A stretch of DNA of 64,000 bases from Helichrysum umbraculigerum (taxonomy: Eukaryota; Streptophyta; Magnoliopsida; Asterales; Asteraceae), in contig CATIUR010000006.1 of assembly GCA_949592205.1 (NCBI GenBank), positions 8,511,001 through 8,575,000 on the forward strand, given 5' to 3'. Positions 47,275 through 58,658 of the stretch are shown piece by piece. Below the pieces are notes generated by a model. It was not told the DNA's origin. It worked only from the letters and a program-made list of their open reading frames with translations, and made no database searches. Positions within the stretch are counted from its first letter, which is position 1, and each line of letters begins with the position of its first letter. A program made the translations under genes and the position numbers.

Positions 47275-47535
47275 GTGTTGCATATGACCAAACTTTCATG
47301 TGACACAAGGCTTGTGTCACATGTTGTGTCGCATGGCAACCATGTGACACAAGGGTTGTGTCACATATTGTGTCGCATTAAGTTGCATCCATGTGACACA
47401 AGGGTTGTGTCGCATAAATCATGTGACACAAGGGTTGTGTCGCATATTGTGTCGCATTAAGTTGCATCCATGTGACACAAGGGTTGTGTCGCATAAATCA
47501 TGTGACACAAGGGCTGTGTCGCATTTAGTGTCGCA
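47275..47535. repeat. GTGACACAA/TTGTGTCGC dyad cluster (5' LTR)
   Basis: About six copies of ATGTGACACAAGGGTTGTGTCGCAT-type inverted pairs, interspersed with TTGTGTCGCATTAAGTTGC. It aligns with the cluster at 55030-55292 and resembles that at 1449-1726. Confidence 0.9.
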
Positions 47536-48858
47536 AAAACCTAAAAACAGAGGCCAAAAACATTCTAAATGTTTAAAAATCACTTTTCAACAACCAAATC
47601 AAATACGATACGACTTATACATGAAAATACTATACTTTTGGAAGTATACACCAATACTCGAGTACGTACAAGATTATACTTAATTTAACGTGGGATTTCA
47701 CTCACACACAAGCACGAGATTACACTCGGAAACACTTAGGAGATTACACTCCAACGAACATACACTTGTACAATTACACGGGATTGCACCCGATACGGAC
47801 TTACGAGTTTACACTCAATACTCACGTGTAGGATTTCACGCAAACTAATACGAGATTTCACTCGTACCCTTTGGGGATTAGACCCACTGGAATTTACGCA
47901 AATGATACACGTTATGATACAAACCAACAGTTATACGAGTATACCTTACAACTGTACAACTACTACGAATACATAATAATAATACGAGATTATTATTACA
48001 CACCGATACCAACGGGCCGTACAACTTTTCTACAAACTACAACTTACAAACAAATACAAACGTACAAACAACAAATGGACATTAACTAGTTTGGGAACAA
48101 CTAGCATGGATACTTTACAAGTATTCCATTTACTTACTAAACCTTATGCGTATTAGGACGCTAAGGGTTGCTAGTCGGATACTACTTTGCTTGCTTACTG
48201 CATTGTCTGCTAGACTCAGGTGAGTCTCACAGCCCCTACTTTACTGTTTTACTCAGGGGTGAGATGCATTACTGTTTTACATGAACACACAAAACTTACT
48301 TGCTGCCATGATTTACTTACTGTACGGAATTACGGATACGCCAATTGCATGAGTTTCGACTAATCCAATGAAATCCTCCTTAATCATAGTTGTTAGTTAG
48401 GTGATAAGCGCGAGTTTTAGTATATGGATCCATATGGGACTGACAATCCCCGCCCGGGGTAGCACGCACTACCACGAACCATTACTGTAGAAACGGGCGT
48501 TTCTTACTCGTTTCATATGAATGTTTTTGGATTAACATTCACGGGGGTACTATTATTTACTGTACGTTAAGCTTCAACTATGGTGGCTCATGGCAAGGGT
48601 ATCAAACGGTTAGCATAACCTGCAACCACCCACTTATTAAAACTTAAGTGAACGATGAGCATAACCTGTGATCGTTACTTACTGGCTGGCTTATGATTTA
48701 CAAATACTACATGTGTGTTCAAACTATTTACTTACTTACAAACCTGTGAGATTCACCAACCTTTTTGGTTGACCGTTTTAGTAATGCTTCTCAGGTACAC
48801 AGCATCAGTAGGGATGCCCAGCAGGATAAGCTTACTTAGCTCGAGTCGCATGCATATA

Positions 48859-50859
48859 TTTAACACCCCTTCATTTAATATATAAACAAACAATATAATA
48901 ATGGCGACGCGGAAGCTTATATTTTCAAAACATTACAACCAATGTTACATGTTACCCAAAATGTCAATAAACCTTTTCAATTCAAAGTACAAGACATTTC
49001 AACGCACTGGGTGTTATTAAAAACATTTCTATAATTATCAAAATAACATCAGAGTTACGGCCTGTCAAACATTCCATCAATTCCAAACACTTCCTGCCCT
49101 GCCCAATATGTCCCATCTATTTCAACCTGCAGGAAGAACTGTGGTGGGGTTAGCATAAAGCTAAGTGAATGAAACTATAAGCAACAGTACAACCTAGCAT
49201 AACAATCTGTTTACATCAAATAACAATAAACAGAAAATCAATCATTCACTCGACATCCAATCAATGTCAAGCTACACCAATCAATCATTATCAATCGTCA
49301 TGAGGATCGGTGGCTCCTGAGATACCCTAATACCGGTTTGGTAATCAAGGAACTCTTATCAATCATCTGTATTGGCCTATACAGAATTACCGATAACCAG
49401 TTGTTAATCACACACGACCTAGATCTCTAAACCGACAATTCAAGTTTCCGAGATCTCCTGTCGTCTACAACAACAACAAGTCCAACCATCAAATCAAGTT
49501 GACCTCAAAGTCTTATCTACTAGCACAATCAGCCAAGTAAACAACTAGTTAAACTATCATGGCAAGAGATCTCTACAGATGTATCATATCAAAGTAATAC
49601 TATAAATTACTGGTTGTAAATCAAATCATTACAACTAAATCACACTGAGGTTACAGATCCACTCACCGACACCTCAGGCCTCAACTCAGTAGTCTAATAT
49701 CACTGAGCCTTCTCCACATCTGAGAATCAATAAATCAAATATAAGTTAGTAATCCAGATCATCAATACTTAACTTATATCAATCAATAATAATAAGAACT
49801 TAACATAATCAACATTAAGATTACTAGTTCTTAATTATTTACTAATGATTACAATAAAATCATTATCATATATTTACATGTATCAAGTAACAATTCACAT
49901 TACTTATCAACAAACAAACAAGAATTGCTGAAACAACCCTTCAAGCCGCCGGCTTCATCCTAGAAGCCGCCGGCTTCTGGTCTCCACCCGCCGGCTTCAC
50001 CATCTTAACCGCCGGGCAATTTACAAATTGCGTTAACAGAACACAACTAAGTTTTAAAGCCTCTATTGGCCGCCGGTTAGGGTTTATACCCGCCGGGTCC
50101 TACAACGCGACACAAGCCGCCGGCTATGGCTTAGAAGCCGCCGGCTTCTCTTGATTCATTCTTACCCGCCGGGCAAGGAAAGTACCCGCCGGGTACTCCC
50201 TTCGTCCCAGCCCAGGTCGATCTGCTCAAACCCTAACTCGCGGATTTATATCAAAATCACCCAAAACACGATTTCAAACAGTTATAAATCACTAGAAACA
50301 TCATATAATCCGCATATAACACTTATAACATGTTTCTAACATCCAATTCTCTCAAATCATCAATTTACCCAAATTTAAATCAAAATCAAATTCTTAAATA
50401 CTCAAGAATACTTACTGATTGAAGAATCTAACGATGGTAATCTGATGATTAGGAAGTTTCACGAGGATCACAACTTCCTGATCTGATTTCTGGATTGATT
50501 TGGAGGTTTTCAGAGAGTTTCTGTGAGTTTTGGAATAAAAATGAATAACTTCCTAAAAAGGAAAGTTATATAAATAGAAACTTAAGTCGGTTCCTCAACC
50601 GACCTTCTATTATACGGGTATAATTTAATACCCCATCTCAATCTATTGTCTGGAACCCGAAAACCACTTGCGAGTCCAAACATTTTATTGCACCGTCAGC
50701 TATATTAATTCACAACAATTAATATTTCACTTAACACATTGGAATATTCCAAATCCTATTCCAATTATTTCAAACAATATTATTTCCAAACACATTTAAA
50801 TACTTATTTAAATCAAGAAATAATATATATACAACTAGGTCCATTTCGAGGATGTTACA
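48859..50859 (-). mobile_element. Solo LTR inserted in the 5' LTR
   Basis: 2001 bp, starting TGTAACATCC on the minus strand and ending GGGGTGTTAAA. It is flanked by the perfect duplication ATATA (48854-48858 and 50860-50864). No PBS, PPT or internal region is present. It shares with the LTR at 58659-60949 the start (GGACCTAGTTGTAT versus GGGTCTAGTAGTAT) and a stretch around GGCTCAGTGATATTAGACTA, so the two are one family. The uninterrupted target site is seen at 56604-56625. Confidence 0.88.
49942..50195. repeat. GCCGCCGGCTTC repeat cluster in the solo LTR
   Basis: About a dozen copies of CCGCCGG(C/G), several as AAGCCGCCGGCTTC self-complementary units, in otherwise AT-rich DNA. A cluster of the complementary CCGGCGGCT motif lies at 62569-62763. 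Confidence 0.85.
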
Positions 50860-51095
50860 ATATACAAGCTTGGAGATTTTATTACATTACTTTTGTACTA
50901 GTTGTTATGTATTAGAATCTCTAGGAAGTTACACGAAACTCGATCTTGTATTTTGAATTACTTATGTACTAATGTAATAACTTTTCGAACGTCTCATTTA
51001 GAGTCGTTCACTGTATCCTTTGTGCTTGTGATTATTGATTAGTAACACCCAAAACATTGCTTCCGCAAACTGTTAAATTTGGGGGTGTTACAGAT

Positions 51096-51107
51096 TGGTA
51101 TCAGAGC
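51096..51107 (+). other. Primer binding site of the gag-only element
   Basis: TGGTATCAGAGC three bases after the 5' LTR, the usual initiator-Met-tRNA type. The leader that follows matches the left end of the window in reverse complement. Confidence 0.88.
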
Positions 51108-51366
51108 CTAAGGTCATAGTGAACTAGGTTGCATTTAGTGGGCCTAGACTATGACCGTTAGGCAGTATTCCTCATTAGGTATAACTGGTTCAGGAATTAC
51201 AGCATACAAGTTTAATTTAACATAGCCTGATCAACTATGTACAATTAAATGAAGATGATGTGAGTTCTGAAAATGGTTATGTTGAACAGGAATGCACTAG
51301 CTGACTCTTACCTCGAGAGAATCGGAACTTTTACTTGATTGTGCTAGACACTTACTAGGCGGTTAT

Positions 51367-51369
<3 letters not shown>

Positions 51370-51408
<39 letters not shown>

Positions 51409-51414
51409 GGCCTC
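51370..51414. repeat. (TA)n microsatellite
   Basis: About 22 perfect TA repeats in the leader of the gag-only element. Confidence 0.95.
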
Positions 51415-51599
51415 TTTCCCCGATACGATACTCTCTGTCGACTGCTGCGAAATTAATATTTTTCAACTTACATCAAACGAACAACAACTCGATTCTCGTC
51501 ATTCTGTCCTTATTCAACTTTTATGAATTCACGAATACCGACATACCTCCGAAGGCTGAAACTCCTTCCCTGCCATTTTGTAGAACTACTCATTTGGAA

Positions 51600-52040
51600 A
51601 TGGAACACTTCTCGTCATGTGACTACACGTCAGACAACGAACAAATTAACGAAGAGCAAATCCAGTACGCGTATCTCGATGAAGAGATAGCCCCAGTGGA
51701 AGGACTTGAGAATCACAATTTCGGACTCGTAGACATTGAAGAGTACGAAAGAGTACGGGAGCATGCTGAAGATCTGGATGGCCGTAACTGGGAGCTGCAA
51801 CTGAAATGCAAAGCTTACGAGATGGAGTTAAGGATTCTGCAAAGGTCCATCCCTGAACGAATCCGAGACTCTGTTCTCTACTTGAAGGAAGTAACTACTC
51901 ATCTAAATCAACGAGTAACAGCATGGATCAAATGGATGTACCTACAAGCTATCGGAGATGCTTTGGTTTATCCTACTCTTCGACGATACCAAGATATGCT
52001 GGAAGCTCGTTACTACCCCTACAATCTACACCAAGAATAG
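51600..52040 (+). CDS. Extra ORF upstream of gag, 146 aa
   Basis: The ORF starts at the ATG (MEHFSSCDYTSDNEQ) and ends TAG 330 bp before gag. The N-terminal 50 residues are acidic. The middle is charged and probably helical (IEEYERVREHAEDLDGRNWE, LQLKCKAYEMELRILQRS), and the C-terminal third is richer in aromatics (WIKWMYLQAIGDALVYPTL). There is no zinc finger, protease or RT motif and no signal peptide. It is separate from gag and in a different place from known gag-pol genes. I recognise no family. It may be an accessory protein of this lineage, but conservation in other copies must be shown. Confidence 0.5.
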   Translation: MEHFSSCDYTSDNEQINEEQIQYAYLDEEIAPVEGLENHNFGLVDIEEYERVREHAEDLDGRNWELQLKCKAYEMELRILQRSIPERIRDSVLYLKEVTTHLNQRVTAWIKWMYLQAIGDALVYPTLRRYQDMLEARYYPYNLHQE

Positions 52041-52370
52041 GCCGACGATAACTATGACCGTAGTGTATAGCAGTTAGGCGTGTATGTAATAGGTCTTAGT
52101 TAGGACCGCTAATCCGATGGTTATATTAAAATCCCATCACATTTTGTAACTTATCTTGCTTGTCCGGATGTTCAAACTCCCGACACTTTTGTAAACTGTA
52201 AACGCCTGTAATCTTTTGAACTCGTATGCTTCAATATTAACCATCTTATTACTTTTGTTAAACTATCAACGTGTCAAGCTTTGGCGTAGTTCCTTTGTAC
52301 TTACTCAATCACCACAATCATAATTCTTATTCAAACCCTCACATGTTCTTTATTTGTTGTTTCAAGGAAC

Positions 52371-53636
52371 ATGCCTCCTCGACGACAGGTCACTCTTAGT
52401 GAAGCCGAACTTGCGGGTCTGATTGCCCGTAGTGTAGCCCAAGCCTTAGCTGTCCGAGCAACCACTCCTGGTAGCGAAGATACGGCTAACAATACACCAC
52501 CACCCAAACTCTGCACCTACAAGGACTTCCAAAACTGCAAACCCTTGAGCTTCGCAGGTACTGAAGGAGCGATCGGTCTGGTACGCTGGATCGAGAAAAT
52601 CGAATCAGTGTTCCTCATTTGCAACTGCACGGAAGAGGACAAAGTCAAATTTGCCGCCAGCACCTTTACTGACACTGCCCTTACCTGGTGGAACACATAC
52701 GCTCAGACTGTGAGCGTCGCTAATGCTTACAAACTCCAGTGGGATGAGCTGAAAAATATGCTGAAGGGCGAGTACTGCCCAAGAGATGAACTGAAACAAC
52801 TAGAAGTGGAATTTTGGAACCACAAAATGCAAGGTGACGACATCACCGGTTACACAAATCGCTTTCACCAACTGGCACTTCTGTGCCCATCCATGGTTGA
52901 TCCCGAGTACAAGAGGATCGAAAAATACGTCGATGGACTTCCTGAACGACTTCAAGACTTAGTAACTTCGTCCAAACCGGGAACTATTCAGAACGCCATA
53001 CGCATGGCTCATGAACTGACGGCAAACTCTGTTCGCCGTGGCCCAACTCCTACCCCATCTGCAAACAAACGCAAATGGGAAGCCAATCCCCACTCATCCA
53101 ACCCTACCTCTGACAAAAAGCCTGCAACCGTTAATACCGATGACTCGAAGGCTTACAAGGGGAGCAAGCCTTACTGCTCCAAATGTAGTCGTCATCATGA
53201 CGGTTCCTGTCCCTGCTCCAAATGCAAGAAATTTGGACATCTGGCCAAAGACTGCCAAACCAACACTACAAGTACCAACACTGCTGCACCCAAGACCTGC
53301 TATGAGTGCAATGGTACCGGGCACTTCAGGAAGGATTGCCCGAAGCTGAAACCTAGAACCAACTTCGCGAAAGGAAGAGCTTATGTGATTAACGCTAGGG
53401 AGGATGACCCGAACCCGAGACTTTGTGATTTGCTCAACCCGGGTACACACATTTCTAGATTACCCGAACTGCTTAACAACTTATGTATATTGCCTTGCAT
53501 TCTATGTACTTTCCTAGACCCTAAGTACACAATAGGATTAGGAAACGACCGACTACTTGAATCCCGTCAGCGCAATTTGTTTTGCACTTTAAATACAGCA
53601 ACCAAACTTCCCTCCCAAACACCTCACACTGGTTGA
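52371..53636 (+). CDS. gag: Gag of a gypsy-type element, intact start, fused to non-pol tail
   Basis: 421 codons. Residues about 60-215 form the retrotransposon gag (capsid) domain, with ALTWWNTY, WDELKNMLKGEYCP and YVDGLPERLQ. Two CX2CX4HX4C zinc knuckles follow (residues 282-295 and 310-323) after a Cys-rich approach (CSKCSRHHDGSC). After about residue 348 the expected protease is absent. The reading runs on through about 70 unrelated codons into sequence next to the PPT. Thus pol has been deleted and the element keeps only gag, which would package RNA if expressed. No stop interrupts the gag part. Confidence 0.9.
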   Translation: MPPRRQVTLSEAELAGLIARSVAQALAVRATTPGSEDTANNTPPPKLCTYKDFQNCKPLSFAGTEGAIGLVRWIEKIESVFLICNCTEEDKVKFAASTFTDTALTWWNTYAQTVSVANAYKLQWDELKNMLKGEYCPRDELKQLEVEFWNHKMQGDDITGYTNRFHQLALLCPSMVDPEYKRIEKYVDGLPERLQDLVTSSKPGTIQNAIRMAHELTANSVRRGPTPTPSANKRKWEANPHSSNPTSDKKPATVNTDDSKAYKGSKPYCSKCSRHHDGSCPCSKCKKFGHLAKDCQTNTTSTNTAAPKTCYECNGTGHFRKDCPKLKPRTNFAKGRAYVINAREDDPNPRLCDLLNPGTHISRLPELLNNLCILPCILCTFLDPKYTIGLGNDRLLESRQRNLFCTLNTATKLPSQTPHTG

Positions 53637-53772
53637 GACCGGGAACTCGAACACTTTCACTTGATTCGCAACTGACCATGTCCCGTGGACAAATGGTCGA
53701 TACTCTTTACAAATTTTCCCAAACGATACCGATTACTACTTCGAACAAATTTCGGGACAAAATTCTCCTAAC

Positions 53773-53782
53773 AAGGGGAGAA
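53773..53782 (+). other. Polypurine tract of the gag-only element
   Basis: AAGGGGAGAA directly before TGTAACAACC, preceded by TTTCGGGACAAAATTCTCC, the usual end of gypsy-type internal regions. Confidence 0.9.
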
Positions 53783-56700
53783 TGTAACAACCCCAAAATT
53801 AGGGCCAATTTAAAAATGTCCTGATTACGTGTTTACTACTTGTATTTAATATGAAATAGGATTAAATACGTTACTTACTTACTATATATATAAATAGGTG
53901 ATATATATACACGTATACGATTCGTTCAAATCGTATAAAACTACAATTGTACAAACATACGGACGTTGGTAAAACAATTATTAAATAATGTGGAATTATT
54001 TAATTACACAAACTATTACTTTATATTATGTTTATAATATGACGAAAACGTACGTTTTAATCAAAACGTTACCGAACTCTCCGAAAACTCGACCAACCGA
54101 CAAAACAAAACAAAGTTATGTTTTATAACTTAAAAACTAGTATTTTGATAAAATACTTCAACTAAATTATCGAATAATATTTCGTATTTTAAAACGTATA
54201 ATTAAACGCGAATAAAATTATTTTAACGTTTAAACGACCGGGGAAACGAACACCGCACGGAACGCAAACGCGAGGGAACGAAAAATTGGTGAGACCACAC
54301 CATGTGGCCCCACCATGGCCGGCCAAGGTCAAGGGGACAAACCCCCTCACCCTCTTGATCACTTACACACACAACACACACCCACTCATCATCACTTCCA
54401 TTTTTCTCTCTAATCTCATCTCTCTCTCTCTCTCTAAATCGGCACTCTCTCTCTCTAGAAAACACACCCGAAACAAGCTTAAATCACAAAACGCAAAGGA
54501 GCAACGACGATCACCACAACGAGGGCTACGATCCTATCTTTTCGGTTTCTCGATTCGACAACTTTGTAAGTTTTCCGGCGACCTTCCGAACTTTCCGATT
54601 ACATTTATTTTGCTTCCATGATGTTCCCCTAGCTTCATAATGTCCAAATGATATGTTAAAACTCGTTTTTAAAACTTGAAAGTATAAACCGAAACCGTAA
54701 ACTAAAAACAGTCCCCTTTCGCAATTTTTATAAAATCGTACGGTCGAAACTAGCAAATATACCCTAAACATGAAATCTTCGTTTTTCCGTTGCCTACAAC
54801 TTTCGTGAAGAAGGTTTACCTCCAAAACGCCCCCATTTTCCTAGAAAAATAGATTAGTGAACGTATGTTTAGTTTTAGTGACGTTAAATGAAAACCGACA
54901 TCTCGAGACCCCCCGAAACGAAACGATAATTTTTCTAACGATATTTAGCCATTTTAGAACTTGTGTAAAAGTTTCGGGCCAAACCGAGGTCGTTTGACCC
55001 AAAACCGAGCTTAAAAACGAAGTCAGTCGCTGTGTTGCATAGGACCAAACTTTCATGTGACACAAGGCTTGTGTCACATGTTGTGTCGCATGGCAACCAT
55101 GTGACACAAGGGTTGTGTCGCATATTGTGTCGCATTAAGTTGCATCCATGTGACACAAGGGTTGTGTCGCATAAATCATGTGACACAAGGGTTGTGTCGC
55201 ATATTGTGTCGCATTAAGTTGCATCCATGTGACACAAGGGTTGTGTCGCATAAATCACGTGACACAAGGGCTGTGTCGCATTTAGTGTCGCAAAAACCTA
55301 AAAACAGAGGCCAAAAACATTCTAAATGTTTAAAAATCACTTTTCAACAACCAAATCAAATACGATACGACTTATACATGAAAATACTATACTTTTGGAA
55401 GTATACACCAATACTCGAGTACGTACAAGATTATACTTAATTTAACGTGGGATTTCACTCACACACAAGCACGAGATTACACTCGGAAACACTTAAGAGA
55501 TTACACTCCAACGAACATACACTTGTACAATTACACGGGATTGCACCCGATACGGACTTACGAGTTTACACTCAATACTCACGTGTAGGATTTCACGCAA
55601 ACTAATACGAGATTTCACTCGTACCCTTTGGGGATTAGACCCACTGGAATTTACGCAAATGATACACGTTATGATACAAAACAACAGTTATACGAGTATA
55701 CCTTACAACTGTACAACTACTACGAATACATAATAATAATACGAGATTATTATTACACATCGATACCAACGGGCCGTACAACTTTTCTACAAACTACAAC
55801 TTACAAACAAATACAAACGTACAAACAACAAATGGACATTAACTAGTTTGGGAACAACTAGCATGGATACTTTACAAGTATTCCATTTACTTACTAAACC
55901 TTATGCGTATTAGGACGCTAAGGGTTGCTAGTCGGTTACTACTTTGCTTGCTTACTGCATTGTCTGCTAGACTCAGGTGAGTCTCACAGCCCCTACTTTA
56001 CTGTTTTACTCAGGGGTGAGATGCATTACTGTTTTACATAAACACACAAAACTTACTTGCTGCCATGATTTACTTACTATACGGAATTACGGATACGCCA
56101 ATTGCATGAGTTTCGACTAATCCAATGAAATCCTCCTTAATCATAGTTGTTAGTTAGGTGATAAGCGCGAGTTTTAGTATATGGATCCATATGGGACTGA
56201 CAATCCCCGCCCGGGGTAGCACGCACTACCACGAACCGTTACTGTAGAAACGGGCGTTTCTTACTCGTTTCATATGAATGTTTTTGGATTAACATTCACG
56301 GGGGTACTATTATTTACTGTACGTTAAGCTTCAACTATGGTGGCTCATGGCAAGGGTATCAAACGGTTAGCATAACCTGCAACCACCCACTTATTAAAAC
56401 TTAAGTGAACGATGAGCATAACCTGTGATCGTTACTTACTGGCTGGCTTATGATTTACAAATACTACATGTGTGTTCAAACTATTTACTTACTTACAAAC
56501 CTGTGAGATTCACCAACCTTTTTGGTTGACCGTTTTAGTAATGCTTCTCAGGTACACAGCATCAGTAGGGATGCCCAGCAGGATAAGCTTACTTAGCTCG
56601 AGTCGCATGCATATACAAGCTTGGAGATTTTATTACATTACTTTTGTACTAGTTGTTATGTATTAGAATCTCTAGGAAGTTACACGAAACTCGAGCTTGT

Positions 56701-56843
56701 ATTTTGAATTACTTATGTATTAATGTAATAACTTTTCGAACGTCTCATTTAGAGTCGTTCACTGTATCCTTTGTGCTTGTGATTATTGATTAGTAACACC
56801 CAAAACATTGCTTCCGCAAACTGTTAAATTTGGGGGTGTTACA
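53783..56843 (+). mobile_element. 3' LTR of the gag-only element
   Basis: 3061 bp from TGTAACAACCCC to GGGGGTGTTACA, complete. It supplies the reference for the truncated 5' copy. Around 54405-54470 is a (CT)n-rich stretch. Near 56200 is the CCCCGCCCGGGGTAGCACGC segment shared with the LTR at 269-2616. Confidence 0.92.
55030..55292. repeat. GTGACACAA/TTGTGTCGC dyad cluster (3' LTR)
   Basis: Aligns with 47275-47535 with a handful of base changes (for example TCACATATTG versus TCGCATATTG). Confidence 0.9.
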
Positions 56844-57085
56844 GAAACCCACTAAAAATAATGAAAAAAAAAACTCGTCGAAAGTATGCCTTAATGGACG
56901 GCAAATCGAAGAGGATCAAACGCTGAATCTAATGGTGCAATTTTCATAATTTTTCGATTTGTCATTTGTGAGATATTTAACTTAAGGGGTAAATGAGTTT
57001 TGTATTCTCTTTGTACACATGGAACCATATATCATTGGTTCATCTATTCTCACACAAATTTTTAGTCTCATTTGAACCTTACCCT
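56844..57085 (-). repeat. Right TIR of the outer element
   Basis: Begins immediately at the 3' LTR edge (GAAACCCACTAAAAATAATG) and ends TTGAACCTTACCCT, followed by the AATAATATA duplication. It is the reverse complement partner of 45162-45406. Confidence 0.75.
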
Positions 57086-57094
57086 AATAATATA

Positions 57095-58658
57095 AATCAA
57101 TTTTTTAATCCCCATTAATCAACCACCCATAATCCAAATGAATATTTTATAACTTAGTATGTTTGTATGAATAACATAATAAGAGTACGAGCAAATAATA
57201 CAAGTCATCAACAATATAAAGAATGTAAGACTTTATAACAATAAAGATTGTAAAGTAAAATTAGTAGTTCGCGGGTTGATCTCTTTTGAGTAGTGATGAA
57301 AATGGATCATAGATGAATCGGGTAATGCCATATTTATATTCGTATTCATTTAATATTTTCAATGCATCAAATTTCTTCAACTACATAACTGATAATCGAA
57401 TTGCTACTATATTGTCCAGTTCACAAATTTCATGCCAATCGAATTGCTACTATATTGTCCGGTTCACATTTCTCATGTCATGTTTCAATGCCCAAACTAG
57501 CCTTATTTTGTACCTCAATACATGTTGTATTCATAAGTCCGTCATATGTATCCAAGTCAAAAGATAATCAATTGTATTTTAGAATTACAACAAGAACAGA
57601 GGACACTTTAATGACTATTGTTTATCAGAAAAAATTAGCACTTTAATGGTTTAGGAAAAGAATTAATTGTGATTAATTTAAAATATAAGAAAATTATGAT
57701 TTAGGATGGGGATATATAATATTAGGGTGAATAGGTGGAAAAATTTGTAATATGAGAGTCTAAATGGGGGATATATGATATTTTCCGTAAGGATATTTAA
57801 TATTTGTTTTACAAAATAAAAGCTTCCATTTAAAATTTCCCTTATTTCCTTCCATGCGATCGACTTATATAACAAGATTCAATTAATCGATTATGTAGTA
57901 TATATCGTTTTATTTTATTACTTGTACAAGTGTTCACCTTTACTTCATTCCTCTGCCAACTCTTATTCACTTGTTCATAAAACTTTATGTATATAGATAT
58001 AGATAGATATAGATTTTTCATTTTATAGCAAATTTAATGCAACATTGAATATAGACAAACTTTTTAATAGCGGAGCTAATAGGGGCTAGGTGTGCCTAAC
58101 TATGGTAGTGTATTGAGTAACGTTAAATAAGTCTACTTAGGTAGACCTAAAAGTAAGACTAATTTTCTGATTGGATTCTCTTAATTTCATTCAATCAATT
58201 TTCCAAATCAACCAATCACATCATTAGGTCAATATTTAGTCATATGAATTTAGGCCTATCAATCACTTTCCTAGTGTATTTGATTCTTATTTGTGTTTTA
58301 ATGGCGAGAAAATAGAGTTGAGAGTCTCTAAATTAATTTGGAGTTGCAGGTAGACGTGCTAGACGTGCTATAGCCTGTTGGTGCGGGGAAAAAGAGACTT
58401 TTTGTCATCTTTTGCACTTAAGGCCCCTTAACTAGTATCTTGCATTATATTTTAGCCCCTCAAATTAGTAGTGTATCAATATCAATAAAACCTCACACTT
58501 AGACTTTTTGTCAGGGAAGCTAAAAAATTTATACAGAGGAGACGAAACAAAATATTTTGCTCTTCTTTATAGTTTTGACAGGCCAAAATTATTAAAATTA
58601 TTATTAATACTTTAATTTTTTTTTCTTTTTACGTAATTTAAAGATTCTTGAAGGGGCA
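57095..58658. other. AT-rich intergenic DNA with a 44-bp tandem duplication
   Basis: At 57392-57480 a 44-bp unit containing AATCGAATTGCTACTATATT is repeated twice. Several short ORFs run through it but look fortuitous. No gene or promoter was identified. Confidence 0.5.

Larger units (their letters stand above)
46647..51092 (+). mobile_element. Truncated 5' LTR of the gag-only element (split by a solo LTR)
   Basis: 46647-48858 and 50860-51092 match the 3' LTR (54403-56843) at roughly 98% by eye. The first about 620 bp of the LTR are missing at the left. The gap 48859-50859 is a later insertion with an ATATA duplication. The LTR ends GGGGGTGTTACA at 51092 and is followed by the PBS. Several small ORFs inside recur in the other LTR and are not genes. 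Confidence 0.9.
45162..57085. mobile_element. Outer Mutator-like TIR element, with nested insertions
   Basis: Long, diverged inverted repeats lie at 45162-45406 and 56844-57085. The left one starts GAGAAGAGTTCAATTGAGACC and the right one, reversed, starts AGGGTAAGGTTCAAATGAGACT. Both contain the same run through TCTTCGATTTGCCGTCC and AGTGGGTTT. Flanks AACAATATA (45153-45161) and AATAATATA (57086-57094) are a 9-bp duplication with one mismatch, as expected for Mutator-like elements. No transposase is visible. The 11.4 kb between the TIRs is mostly later insertions. Confidence 0.7.

Noticed and set aside
47275..55440. ORFs rich in CDTRVVSH and related words
   Set aside because: They are translations of the GTGACACAAGGG repeat cluster in different frames, recurring wherever the cluster occurs.
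57313..57646. Overlapping 81-84-codon ORFs near 57.4 kb
   Set aside because: They run through a tandem duplication in AT-rich DNA and show no protein-like features.
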